Of a DNA stretch of 64,000 nucleotides, positions 22,996-34,056 are shown piece after piece (the first letter of the stretch is position 1; every line of letters begins with the position of its first letter). This DNA comes from Nemania diffusa (lineage: Eukaryota; Ascomycota; Sordariomycetes; Xylariales; Xylariaceae), in NCBI GenBank assembly GCA_038501195.1, contig JBBPUQ010000001.1:4216001-4280000 (forward strand), given 5' to 3'. A program made the position numbers and the translations under genes. The notes under the pieces were generated by a model. It was given only the letters and a program-made list of their open reading frames with translations. It did not search any database and had not been told where the DNA came from.

Positions 22996-24828
22996 TTATG
23001 CCTCCATGACATCTGGGCCTAGTGAGGGAAACACTCCGGCAGGAACAGCGCCCGCAACAGCTTGGGCTCTGTTGAGGACTCTTCCGACGCGAGGACTGTT
23101 GGAGTCGCCGCGGTTGTTGAGGAGTGTCTGGATATCATCAACGTGTTGTTGACGGAGCATTTCTTCGAATTTAGCAGGGTTTAAGATAGGCGTGAGTCGT
23201 CGGGTCTCGTAGAAACGGCCGCGAATAGCGGATTCATCGACCGACATATTCGGATTTGCTAGCATCCACTCAACGCGCCAGCCACGATTCTGGAGAATTC
23301 CGTCTCGGAATTCCTTCTCTCCGAGCATGGCCCCAGGTAGTTGCCCTTGATTGGGGGCCCGCGGCTGAGCTAGGGGCACGTGCTGTAGCCTCCAGAGACT
23401 TCCCTCGAACACTAAAGTTCCTCCTTGTCTACTGATGAGTATCCGTTTAACGACCATGGCTACGGGCACTCCTTTCCATGCCGCATGATCCTGTTGGTCT
23501 CGTGGCAGCTGAATTCGGACTGCTTCCCCAGCACATATCTTCTCAGCACCAAGAAAGATACCGCCAAAAGCGTCATAGTTTTGCCCTGCTTCCTGAATGG
23601 GATTAAAGGTAGAATAGCATTGGTCTACACGGGTAGCGGCGAGTTTGGTTGCTTCAATCGCCAATCCCTCTCGTCTAGATGCGTCAGTGAGGGTACCCAG
23701 CCGCTCTTGAAGAGCCTGCCAGTCGATTTGTGCCAAAGCTCGGCCCTTGAATTCCTGTAAAACAGTGTTTATCTGGGGAATACTGAATGCCAGAAATGGT
23801 CGGATGTCGGCTTCCTCTTTCATGATTTCTTGGGTTCGGTATAGTGGGTGGCCGAACGGAATGATTGATAATGTAGGACTGGAGATGAGTATCATACCTA
23901 CACGCCAGGAGTTGTTATTCTTGTACCACACAACTTCGCCGGCTCTAAATAAGGCATCATGGTCATGAGCGATAGGATATGAGCGTTGGGAAATACTGGG
24001 GACCATTTCAGACGGCTGGTAAGCTGCGACTGTTTGAGCCTCGTGTGGATTAGGTTGCTGAATAGATAATGGAGGACGACTCATCGATTTTGGTTTACTG
24101 TTCGAATTTGTAGTTATATTCTTGGGTACCGGAGCAGGGTTATTAGTTATGCTTGTTAGTGCAATAGGCGGCGTGCTGGAAGTAGCAGGTAAGGGTGTTT
24201 GCACAGTAGACAATACCGGCTTCGCCTTTGCGGATTTACTAGTGATTGGCTTTGACCCAGAGCAAAACTCGCAAGCACAGTCACCTCTATCTTGTGATTC
24301 GCCTATCAACCAGAGGAGATGAGGAAGGAAGTGGTTTGGAGACCGGTAATATTTGCGAGCTTTGTTAGCGCTAGCTTCCTCAGGATAGCCGAAGAGATAG
24401 TAATGTTTTGCTTGGTGCTTTTTCTTGTCCTCTTTGGCTATGAAGAAACATTAGCTCATACATATAACGAAGTATACGGCCTTACCTTGATACCATCTCA
24501 AATGGTAATGACTTGGAAACTCCTGTAAGAAATAAAGCCCAGCTAACATAGGTTAGAGTCGGAACATGTTTCTTGGGCCTGGTTACTTACTTGCTGCTGG
24601 CATAAGTTCTGCGGCTAAAGCTTGACCGAGCTTGTTCTGCCACTCGATTATCGGCTTGGCACCTTCTTCGACCTTTTCGTACTGACTATATTCTGAGGGC
24701 ATTTCGGTGCCATCGCTTCGCCAAATCTGAATAGCGGTTGCATTTGCATACTGGAACTCATTGTCCGTGGCCTTTAGGTCCTTGGCCTTTCGAGATGCCA
24801 TTCTATTTGCGGGGGTGAAACTGAACAC
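22996..24828 (-). CDS. clr2: Transcription-silencing factor Clr2 (SHREC subunit)
   Basis: Best model is three exons: 24828-24591, 24542-24486, 24437-22996, giving 578 aa. Clr2 is a subunit of the SHREC histone-deacetylase/remodelling complex for heterochromatic silencing in fission yeast, with homologues in filamentous fungi. Seen here: the N-terminal silencing domain (IQIWRSDGTEMP, WQNKLGQALAAEL, HYYLFGYPEE, FLPHLLWL), the Cys pair CACEFC after GDC, a Ser/Pro-rich linker, then the C-terminal Clr2 domain beginning near EVVWYKNNNSWRVGMIL. Intron 2 (24485-24438) is firm. Intron 1 is ambiguous: GTAAGT at 24590 to TTAG at 24543 (CTAAC branch point), or a GC donor three nt earlier with a later CAG acceptor; both keep frame. 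The start could also be Met10 (MASRK). Confidence 0.88.
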
Positions 24829-26506
24829 TGCGTAGATGTATATCTACAACGATTGGTATTGCCCAAAAGGAAGTTGACATGTATGGGGGACGTCTTCACA
24901 CCCAAACCTATTGGCTGGCGACGAGATGAGGGCCTTAAGGAATGCCAGGGAACGCCGGAGTATGCGCAGACAACAGTGGTATTCTTAGGCCTCTTAGTAG
25001 TTGGGGAAGCCGGAGAAGGCAGGTGAAGAACTCGGATAGAGACAATGAATCGCCTGGGCCTATCTTAGAGAGAGAAAGTTTAGGTCTTATAACTGCGTTG
25101 CTGCTGTCCTTTTTATGGCCTAAGTACTCATACTTAGAGTCCCAGCGATTAATAGTGAGACAAGGGTTGACCCCTTGCAGCTGTGAATTTCCGCTTTACT
25201 TCCAGATCCCTATACCTCCCAACAAATTACTTCGAAGGCCATGCAGCAGAATGAGTACAATGAACTGTGATCGTTTGTGGCTCGGCTAGGTGAGGGGCCG
25301 CCCTAAAAGTTCCAATAGCCACGAAGAGGGATGCAGTAAGGAGGCTCGATGAAAATCTTCCGATATAGTGAAAGCTAAGTGAATCTTAGTAATGCCTAGG
25401 TTTCTATCCTCAGTTTAATCGCCTCTCTTCATAAATCCGGGGGTGTCCATGCTCACCTGTCAAATTATAAACGAAAGATGACCATCTTTCGTTTGACGTT
25501 TTGAAGCTGCTCAATGCAATGTTTATGTGTGATGTGTCATTCAAATTAACGCGATTAAGATGCCATCAACATGTGATTACCTATGAGAATAGAAGTGAGG
25601 TCAGTTAGAAAGGTGTTCAACGCGACAGAAGAAGCACCTGAGATATGATTGGTTAGGGGCAGCATGTCTCCTTCTAGCATGGCTGGAACTCAAACTGCGC
25701 CACAATCCAGATGCGGGCCTAATCTATTGGTGCCTAGATACACTGTGTGACCCTCCCTGCGGACGGTTATCTGGTAGATACCTAATTAGGTAATTAGTTA
25801 GACCTATAGAATCATAGATAGAGAACACATAAGTAGGGGAGCACACAGGCACATATAGGTAACCTAGGCATCTTATAATGAATGCAATCTAGATGTGACT
25901 TTTTGTGCTACATGAACCAGTACTTCTGAAAACAAAACTCTCTTCTACCCGAAGGTCAACTAATTAGCGTAGGATCTTGAATGCAACCTTTAGAATTAGG
26001 GTTGTAAGTTGTGAGTATACTGTGGCCCCTAGAATGATGGATTTAACGGAGTTCAGCGCCGGCTTCGTCAGCCATTGCCAGCTTACAAAGTACATGAAGC
26101 TAGTGACTATTAAGAAGTGTAAGCGACGCCAAAGGCACTCGGAGTACCTGCTATAGAAATTCAAGTATTGGACTCTCTTCAGCTATTGGGTTGCATAGCT
26201 ATCTCGACAGCTTTCATGCAACATTGATGGATCTTTGCGGCGTTAAAGAACATAGCTCCGGTAGTTCCAGCATCCAAGGTTCGCGATACCATTTTATCTC
26301 AATAATGAGATGATGAGGTTCAAGTAGGAAGTAGGCTCGGCTAATTCATTATAAAAGCCAAGAGTTGGCCGGATCTTGTAGTCAGAGATGCCATGGGAAC
26401 TCAGCTCAAGCAACTTCTCAGATCACTCTCTACAAGACCGGCTTGACACGTATCAGCACAATAATCCGTGAGAGTACTGTTTGCTCCCAAACCAGTAAAG
26501 CCAATA
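24829..26506. promoter_or_regulatory. Divergent intergenic region Clr2 / short-chain dehydrogenase
   Basis: 1.7 kb between divergent starts. It holds the near-perfect inverted repeat at 25469-25494 and TACCTAATTAGG-like motifs near 25778. A 66-codon hydrophobic minus frame at 25964-26164 (SFMYFVSWQW) has no homologue I recognise and is not called. Confidence 0.55.
25469..25494. repeat. 12-bp-arm perfect inverted repeat
   Basis: AAACGAAAGATG at 25469-25480, a 2-nt spacer, then CATCTTTCGTTT at 25483-25494, an exact complement. GTCAA lies left of the left arm and TTGAC right of the right arm, so the symmetry continues loosely. It could be a factor binding site or the relic of an insertion. Confidence 0.8.
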
Positions 26507-27551
26507 ATGGGTGCCTACAACAGAAATACTGAAGGCTTAGGCCTTGTCCACAAGTTTGCCAACCAGGTGAAAAACAGACTATGTAAGTTGCTCAAGATAC
26601 CCCAGGTATATTACAGGTTGCTAACCTAGACAAGTTCTCATCACTGGCCCGACGCCTGGCGGCCTTGGAGCTGAAACGGCTGTCTCCCTTGCCGCTGAGC
26701 ATCCGGCTATGATTATCCTTGTTGGCCGATCCCGAGCCAAAGCGCAGCCGACAATCGACGCGATAAAAGGCGTGGATGCGAACATCGAGGTTAAATTCGT
26801 CGAGGCTGAACTCTCGTCTCTAAAGAGTGTACGAGCAGCTGCACAAGCCATCCTCAACGACCCTGAAATCACCAAGATCGATGTGGTTATCAACAACGCC
26901 GCGGTTATGGCCTCTCCGCAGATGCAGACAGAGGACAAATTAGACTACCAACTCGGGATCAACCACCTGAGCCATTTCGTACTTACTAATAAGATCATGC
27001 CCAAGATTCTTGCGGCCGGTCCGGGGTCCCGAATCGTCAATGTGACTAGCTCGGGACACAGATTCACCGGGATTCGGTTCCAAGATCCCAATTTCACAGA
27101 GCCCGCCTCGTACAAGGAGTTTGCTAGTTACGGGCAGGCCAAGACAGCGAACATCTTATACGCGGTGGAGCTCAATAGGCGACTCGCATCTCGTGGTGTC
27201 CGTGCCTATGCACCGACGCCGGGGAGCGTTCCGACTAACCTCCAATCCTATGTCAATGGACTTGGGGATAAGGCGATGGAACTCTACGAGGAGGCTGCCT
27301 GGAAGATAAATGGCACCTCCATTGCCGAGACGTTTGCTCGCGACCCGCGCAAGACTTTGCAACAGGGGAGCGCATCGCTCATCCGCGCAGCGATTGATCC
27401 TGATCTTGTGAACGAGGAGGGAGTCTTCATTGACGATGCTAATTTGACGACGGATCCAAATACGATCAAGTCGTGGGCAACAGATCCTGAACTGGCAGAG
27501 AAATGCTGGAAGCTAAGTGAGGAACTAGTTGGCGAGAAATTCGACATTTAA
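26507..27551 (+). CDS. Short-chain dehydrogenase/reductase
   Basis: Two exons (26507-26582, 26635-27551) give 330 aa, close to classical/extended SDR length. Visible motifs: cofactor loop TGPTPGGLG (residues 29-37, TGxxxGxG type), NNAA (112-115), the catalytic Ser in NVTSSG (about 161-166) and YGQAK (Tyr191, Lys195), so the Ser-Tyr-Lys triad is intact. LVGRSRAK after strand 2 suggests NADP(H). It resembles retinol-dehydrogenase/WW-domain-oxidoreductase-like SDRs of fungi; the substrate cannot be told. The first exon (MGAYNRNTEG...) supplies the N-terminal helix. The intron uses GTAAGT and, to keep the frame with a CTAAC branch point, an AAG acceptor ending at 26634. An alternative (GTTGCT donor, CCTAG acceptor) adds one residue. 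Confidence 0.88.
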
Positions 27552-27922
27552 CCTTTTGTGTTTCATCATTCCACAATAGATACTAGGTACCTAGGAGGTA
27601 GGCAGTTGATAGAATCTATGTAGATGAAAGGAGGTAGTCGCAGGGAGGTACAGAAAATATACCTAAATCAATGAGACTTACAAATACGGTGTAAATGAAT
27701 ATGAAGTGCACGTTGCTGAGCCACGCCCCTGTAAGTGCGCTACCTACCTAGGTACATATTGTAGAGCATGCTTAGGTACCTAGGTACCTAAGAGGCTCAT
27801 CGCTTAAGCCCGAAACCCGTTGGCGGTCCGCTCGCTCTCGCGACTGCGACCTCAAGCGAAGGCCAGCCGCCCTTGTACATAGAGCCACGCCGCGAACCCA
27901 CGTACGGCACTCTATAGACACA
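27552..27922. promoter_or_regulatory. SDR 3' flank and AP-2 sigma promoter with 22-bp palindrome
   Basis: The gap holds an exact 22-bp palindrome at 27771-27792 built from TAGGTACC units (CTTAGGTACC and its mirror), preceded by TACCTACCTAGGTA at 27741-27754. The palindrome is about 130 bp upstream of the AP-2 sigma start codon. These units recur across the window, so a gene-specific role is doubtful. Confidence 0.6.
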
Positions 27923-28597
27923 ATGCTGTCTTTCATATTAATACAAAATCGGCAGTAAGTGAAGAACATCGTCATTGGTCCTAGGGGAAGCCAAATGAGG
28001 GAGTTTGCTGACATAGATTCGATGTGCAGAGGGAAGACCCGGCTCGCGAAGTGGTACGTACCATACACGGATGACGAGAAGATCAAGCTGAAAGGCGAGG
28101 TACGACTCGATTCTCTTACTATACTACCTACATACTCGAGCATCAGAGCCTCTTATTCTTTGCTTTGTACCTACCTACCCAGGTTCCCGCCATTCCGATT
28201 TATTACCCGTATCCAAATGCCGGTGACCCAAACACCCAACTAACAGGCTGCTCTCCTCCTGCCGTAGGTCCATCGCCTCGTAGCACCCCGCGACCAGAAA
28301 TACCAGTCCAACTTCGTCGAGTTCCGGAACCACAAGGTCGTATACAGGCGATACGCCGGCCTCTTCTTCTGCGCGTGCGTAGACACCAACGACAACGAGC
28401 TGGCGTATCTAGAGGCCATCCACTTCTTCGTCGAGGTTCTGGACGCCTTCTTCGGCAACGTGTGCGAGCTCGACCTCGTATTCAATTTCTACAAGGTCTA
28501 CGCCATCCTCGACGAGGTCTTCCTCGCCGGCGAGATCGAGGAGACTAGCAAGCAGGTCGTGCTCACGCGGCTCGAGCACCTGGACAAGCTTGAATAA
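27923..28597 (+). CDS. APS2: AP-2 adaptor complex sigma subunit
   Basis: Three exons (27923-27954, 28030-28099, 28268-28597) give 143 aa, the exact size class of sigma-2 adaptins. It is the small chain of the AP-2 clathrin adaptor for endocytosis at the plasma membrane. Seen here: [32 protein letters not shown], the hallmark [36 protein letters not shown], and [19 protein letters not shown] with [25 protein letters not shown] and the C-terminus favour sigma-2 over sigma-1. Introns of 75 and 168 nt have clean GT/AG ends and keep the frame. The second, longer intron is C/T-rich. The last exon is GC-rich with strongly biased codons. It is convergent with the zinc-knuckle gene. Confidence 0.97.
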
Positions 28598-29462
28598 ACG
28601 TAGAGGCCCGGTTATCTTAGCAGGGCCGACGAGGCGGAACAATACTGGAGCGCAAGACATGTTTATACATCTACGAGGCTGAAGCATAAGTACAGGTTCG
28701 TGCTTCGGCTGGCGTATTAGGCAATGGCGTTAGGAGTTTCTATACAAGCGAGCAGGCATTTATGGAATAATGCACCATAAAGAGTAGGTATACATTGCTG
28801 CTGAAAATTATGTTTCCACTAGCAACTATATAGAACGTGATATCAAAAGGCTATTGCTCACACCCATGTATAGAAATAAATAACCCGAGATGTAGGTTGT
28901 GGCTTCAGTTGGATATGAGTATTAGGACATTAATCAAAAGAATGCTTATCGTATTAGTGCATGCCAGAAGCAAGAGTTATCTTGTGTAGGCATACGAACT
29001 TAGCTAAGGCTGTCCCTATAACTCGATGTGTTTCTCACCAGATTGCATGACACGTTCGGTTGAAGCTCCACGTGCATTTAGTTTATCTTACACCTATCGT
29101 CTATATACGTTTATGAAATTGTTCCTAACACTTTCTTGTAGATTCAACGAGGTTCAATGGGAAGATGCGCGACTACATGGGAAGGGGATTATCCTAGCCA
29201 CGACAACCACCAACCCCATCTAGCGTAGCTGAAGTCTCTTCCTCCATGTACGAAGAATCAAAGAGAAGCATAGTTCTTATTTGAAGAACTATGCCTTTAG
29301 TTTCCGAATGAATCCCTATTGGATTAGCCTGCCAATCCCTACAGAATCACAGGACCGAAAGTGATCACCGGATGGGATATTAATGAGTGGCAGCAAGTTC
29401 AATGCGTTCGCAAGCAGTGTAGTCATCAAAGCGGGGGTGACATCCTTCATAAAAAGCAGCCA
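28598..29462. other. Convergent intergenic region
   Basis: 865 bp between the stops of AP-2 sigma and the zinc-knuckle gene. No gene seen. It should hold both 3' UTRs. Confidence 0.6.
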
Positions 29463-31665
29463 CTATCTATCTGCGTCCAAATCCAACTTATTACGGCTTG
29501 ATGAGGACGAAGTTTCACTAGCCCCAGCGCCATCTTCTACCTCGGTATTCAGCAAACGATGAGGAAGGGGAAGATGGACAGCAGTAACCTTGTCTGCCTG
29601 CTCTGTAAGACGTGTCGAAACCTCCTCAGATTTCTCCATCATTTGGCTAGCAGTTTGGCGCTTAGCTCTTGCGTTGATAATACGGTTTTCTCGAGCACGA
29701 AAGAGAAACACAACCTTAGGGCTAAATGGAGGACATAGAACTAGTTGGCTTTTAGGACTAGAATATGCCTGCGCCTCGGGCCATTCAAGATCCATAGCCG
29801 CGCCGGAATAATTTGTGTCGTCGATACAAATGTCCATAGTACGGCTCCCATCAGCTTCTCTCTCGACCTCATGATTATTAACTGCCATTGGCCGAGAAAT
29901 ATCCTCGCTTTCCAGCTTAAATTCGGCGGCTAATGCACGTAGGAATTCGTCTGTTTTATTTTCGACGTTATCGAGATCTTCAGCAGCTATTACAACAGAA
30001 GCCAACGTAGGTCTAGGTAGTTTATCTTCACCGACCGAGTACGCACTGGTAGACTGCAAAGGATGGTCCGTAACTGAAAGGGATGATATAGATCTAATTT
30101 GAGTATCGATTTCATCGTCATACGCAAGTCTGCCTTCCTCTGTTTTGCTGGTGACCTTATCTAGGTCTCTGCGGCGTTTTCGTGGTTTCTTCACCAGGGG
30201 AGAACGGCTGCGGTATGAAGATGGGACTGTGTTAGGTCGACGCTCGAAGTTAAAAGGATTGTCCCGTAATCGAGGTGAAGACTCTCTTCTGTCGTTAGCA
30301 TCTGAGTTCATATAGAGCTCTCGAGTTAGACGGGAACGAGTTGTATATGGAGATATATCTGAATCATCTGTGCGCCGCGGCTGACGCCTCTCGTCTTCAT
30401 TCTGAGTTCGAGGACTGTAAATATTAGTTCTGCCTTGATGAGGACGACGTTGTTCTGGACTTCGAGATCGATAGGGCCCCCGAGAGCGTTGTTCTGGGCT
30501 GCGAGACCGATGTCTGCCCCGAGATCGCGTCGTTGACGACTCTTCGACCTGGTAGTAGCGCCTGCTATCCCGTGTTGGTGTTCGGGACCCTCGGGTTTCT
30601 ACTATGGTTTGCTTGCGCTGCTTCGATAAGGAACCTTCATAGGGATTTTTGGGGCACAAGGTAGCAAAATGATCACCATGATGACCACAGAAATTGCAGC
30701 GATAGTCTCGAGGGGGGGCTTGATCGTAGTTTGGATCTAGATTTGTTGGACAATGCTGAATCCAATGTCCTATCAGGGCGATTAGTTAAGGACTGCGTAG
30801 CCTTCACTGAAGTCATCCTACCTGGCTCATGGCAACGTCTGCAGATGTAATTCTTTGGTGGAGCAGTAGATTCTGAGACATCGCTATGAACCTTGTACGC
30901 GCGACCTCGACGATTATTTGACTTAGATCTGCGCGGCATTTTGGCGATTGGCGAAGACGGTATTACTATAGACTCTCGCGTGATAATCACATCATCTGCG
31001 TTGGTATCTTGTGAATCGGTATTATTCAACTGTTCAGAGAGAGCCGCATTGGTGTTTGTAAGATTGACAGATTGGCTGGGTTTATCAATCTCAATAATAT
31101 TGGTCTGCGACGAAAACGTGGAACATTGAGTAGTTCTTAGGAGTGTTTTATAATCTACATCTTGCGGTAGGTTGGTTTTCTCTATTTCGGTTCTCACATT
31201 GTCGTCCTCTGAAAGAGTTGGCGGATAGCATTCTGCGCGACCATGTTGGTACTCAAAGAGGGAGGAGGAGGATCTTGAATCTTGAATAGATCTTTTCTCT
31301 TCGGCAAATAGATGATGTACATCCTGCTGGGTGATAAGGTACCTGCGCATATACGCCGGGTTCTGGATGGCATCCTTTTTAAGCCATTCATTGAACATCT
31401 CATCCACTTGTGTTAGATTGAAAGGCTCAACTTCTGCATGGTTTTGCATTTTCAATAGTTTGACAAAGCCATCTAACAGCCCTTCGTTTTGAGTAATGGA
31501 ATCTTGCTTAATCTGCTCATTTAACCAGCCCATGAGGATGCCGAGGAGTTCGGACCGAGAGGCGTTGGCTACGGCTCCTTGGTTGATTTCGACCTCAAGC
31601 TCCGTCAGAGACAATTCTTGAAGGGTTTTAGTACCCAGAGGGTTTGGATCGCTGTCTAGCTCCAT
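29463..31665 (-). CDS. RS-rich protein with two zinc knuckles
   Basis: Two exons (31665-30822, 30769-29463) give 716 aa. Intron 30821-30770 (GTAGGA...ATAG, with ACTAAT-like branch point) falls inside the first zinc knuckle and restores CRRCHEPGHWIQHC (CxxCxxxGHxxxxC). A second motif follows: CNFCGHHGDHFATLC. After that comes an Arg-Ser domain with two RSRSPEQR copies, then a charged, probably disordered C-terminus with a short Arg/Lys-rich stretch (ENRIINARAKRQ). The N-terminal 130 residues look helical and match nothing I recognise. CCHC knuckles plus an RS domain suggest a nuclear RNA-processing protein; this is inferred. The start at 31665 is the first ATG of the frame. Confidence 0.82.
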
Positions 31666-32973
31666 CCTGAGGGTCGGATAGTAGGTAGCATGAATAGTTT
31701 GACCAACGGGTCAAATCTTGCTACGAGGGCTAGACGCGAGATGAGAAGATTTATTTAGTGGTCAGTGACGGTTAGCTGCTCACTCTGTTTGTAACCAGAC
31801 GTACGGGCTATTGCACCACGAATGGCTGATAATAAAGCTGCACGGCTTATGAAAAATAGATGCATGGAAAGGGGAGGTGAACAACGCCTACGAGGTCTTC
31901 GGGAAATAAGTATGTAGAATCAGTATGTGATAGAAGGTCGCCAACAACGGGGGTCAGCTTCAGCATGCAGATATATAAGTAGAGAGACAAGGAATCTGTT
32001 GCTGGCGTCGCTTCGTTGACAGGAAGAAATAGGTCGATTAGATCGTGCGTGTTCCGGAAGGTGTAGTGCTACAAAGGAGGCGAGGTGAGATTACCTACAG
32101 ATCAGGTATCGAGACACTGTATAAATAGAACTTGATGCGGCAATCGTAGAGGTAACTGGCGAGGCTGGAAAACCCTTGGCTTGGGACGTTGTGTTGTAAA
32201 GGTGTGGTAGTAGACATGTAGGAAATGCGTTCCTTAAGTACTTAGAGGTAGGTAGCCTTACCTTCATAGAGGTTCTGAGAACATGTGGGTAGTAGGTCGG
32301 CAACTTGAGTAGTGCAGGTGGTTATAATAATAGAAGGGGAGGTAGACATGCTTCCCATTATGCGTAGGTAGGCGCTTGCCCAACTTATCGTCGTAGCTAC
32401 CAGGTACCTACCTCCTTTCGTAGATACCTACCTAAGTACCTACTTACCTACATAAGGTAGGTAGCCTATTGAAATAGTGTATCTACCTACTGGCACGTTT
32501 ATATAGTAGCTAAACGACACTACTGCTTGCTGCTCAGAGGACTATCTAGCAGTAATGACTTCATTGCAGCTTTACAAAAACTCCATATATCCTTACTTGA
32601 TTCGGTTGATGGTCCTGTGGTTTTTACATCGCTGGTTTCTGAGTCTGGGCTCGGCAACTATATATTCCCCTCTCTTTCTGCAGCAACCCGGAAATCACGT
32701 AAAGAGGGTACTGTAAGCGCACTAAGGGTAGTAAACGAGCTCAGGCGGTGACGCCAAAGATAGAAGACTGAGTGTCTGTTGTGTGAAGAATTGAGCAACT
32801 CGCTATTATGCCTAAGCTGGCTGCTGTACACGCCTCATCTTATCATGTTGTAAAATTGAAACATTAGCTGTTGCTTTTCATGGAGTTCATTCTATTGAGT
32901 TCCTTCTACCTACGAAATCTGCACAAGACGAAGGGGATGGAAGCACGCCGAGAAAAGAAATAGGCTTGATGGA
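31666..32973. other. Intergenic, rich in TACCTA motifs
   Basis: 1.3 kb between the zinc-knuckle start and the IST1 stop. The zinc-knuckle promoter should lie at the left edge. A dense cluster of TACCTACC/GGTAGGTA units occupies about 32398-32495. No coding sequence recognised. Confidence 0.6.
32398..32495. repeat. Cluster of TACCTACC / GGTAGGTA motifs
   Basis: About ten copies of TACCTA or its complement TAGGTA, irregularly spaced (ACCTACCTCC, ATACCTACCTAAG, TACCTACTTACCTAC, AAGGTAGGTAGCC, ATCTACCTACTGG). It is the densest such cluster in the window. Confidence 0.75.
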
Positions 32974-34056
32974 CTATCGTTTCAGGGCAGCAAATCGTGC
33001 GGCTAACTCGTTGACATCGGGTATGCCAGAGCCCTTCCTATCTTCGCGCGGCTTTGCTATACCACTTTCAATCATCTTCTGGCTTGGCTTAAGTTCCATC
33101 GAATTCAGTGTCACTTTGGGTCGAGGGTTTTCCGTTGAAGGGCTTGAAGGGTTCACATGCAGTGGATTACTCGACCCAAATGTTCGTGGTGGCGTGGCTC
33201 GACTTAGGTCTTCCCTCTCCTGGGCTGCCTTGCTATCGACTGGTATGTCTGTACTGGAGATTTTGTGTACCTGACCACCGTCGGGACCTTCATCATGGCC
33301 ATCATCGTTGAGTTCTTCATCTACAAGCTCAGGTGGTGGCCCGAGTTCTCTTGTCCCTCTGGGCCAGTCGACTCCGTAGGCCTTTGCAATCTCTTCCAGG
33401 TACCCCTGAACTAGTTCAGGCTTTGGGGGAGTTACGCTTAACTTCTTGACTACTTTTTCAGACACCGCACCTTCTGAATTTTCCATAGCAGCCAATACGA
33501 ACTCTTTACCAAACCTCTCCGCGAGGAGCGCACGAACCTGCTGCAGCTCCTTTATTTCCGTCCTAGGTGCAGCATATATTATACTTTTAACAGCTTCTTC
33601 CAGGCCGGGGTCGCATGTTGGACTTTCGAGGAGGGCAGCTCGGGCGAGCAGAAGTTCACAGTATAGCTCGAGGATCTCATTAAGTTCGGTGTTGATGTCT
33701 GATCGAATAATATTCTCTGTTCTTATTCTAGCGGAATCGATCTTGCCAACTTCTAAGAGCTGGGCCACTATAGCACGTCGAGGTCAGCATTCTTTCCCAC
33801 CAAATCACCAATACAACAAGAAAGCAATGCCAAGCATGACTTACTAGCCCTCCTTTGTGTTTTCCCCATGGCCTCATCGCGCTGTTGGACCATACGCAGC
33901 CGGGCGATAGACAACTTGAGCTGTACCTTAAGCTTCGCCTAGGTCGCCAAGAAGGCTTAGTGATGGTACGCCGACAGAGGAGGGCGACTACGAGTACGGC
34001 GACCGCAGCTTGTAAGAAAGGGAATTACTCACAACTATTGTTACAGAGGGAGGCAT
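32974..34056 (-). CDS. IST1: ESCRT-III-associated protein Ist1
   Basis: Three exons (34056-34033, 33938-33845, 33767-32974) give 303 aa. Ist1 is an ESCRT-III-like protein that regulates Vps4 in endosomal sorting. Seen here: the N-terminal helical Ist1 domain (KLKVQLKLSIARLRMVQQ, MGKTQRRAMAQLLEVGKIDSARIR split by intron 2, ENIIRSDINTELNEILELYCELL, EEAVKSIIYAAPRTEIKELQQ, FGKEFVLAA), a Pro-rich acidic linker, and a C-terminal MIM1-type helix (NELAARFAALKR) expected to bind the Vps4 MIT domain. Exon 1 is only 24 nt (MPPSVTIV). Introns run 34032-33939 (GTGAGT...CTAG) and 33844-33768 (GTAAGT...ATAG); both keep the frame. It is divergent from the membrane transporter. Confidence 0.94.

Noticed and set aside
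25964..26164. 66-codon hydrophobic minus frame
   Set aside because: Looks membrane-like but is too short, lacks partner exons and matches no family.
28165..28548. 127-codon Arg-rich plus frame over AP-2 sigma
   Set aside because: Out-of-frame reading of intron 2 and exon 3 of the AP-2 sigma gene.
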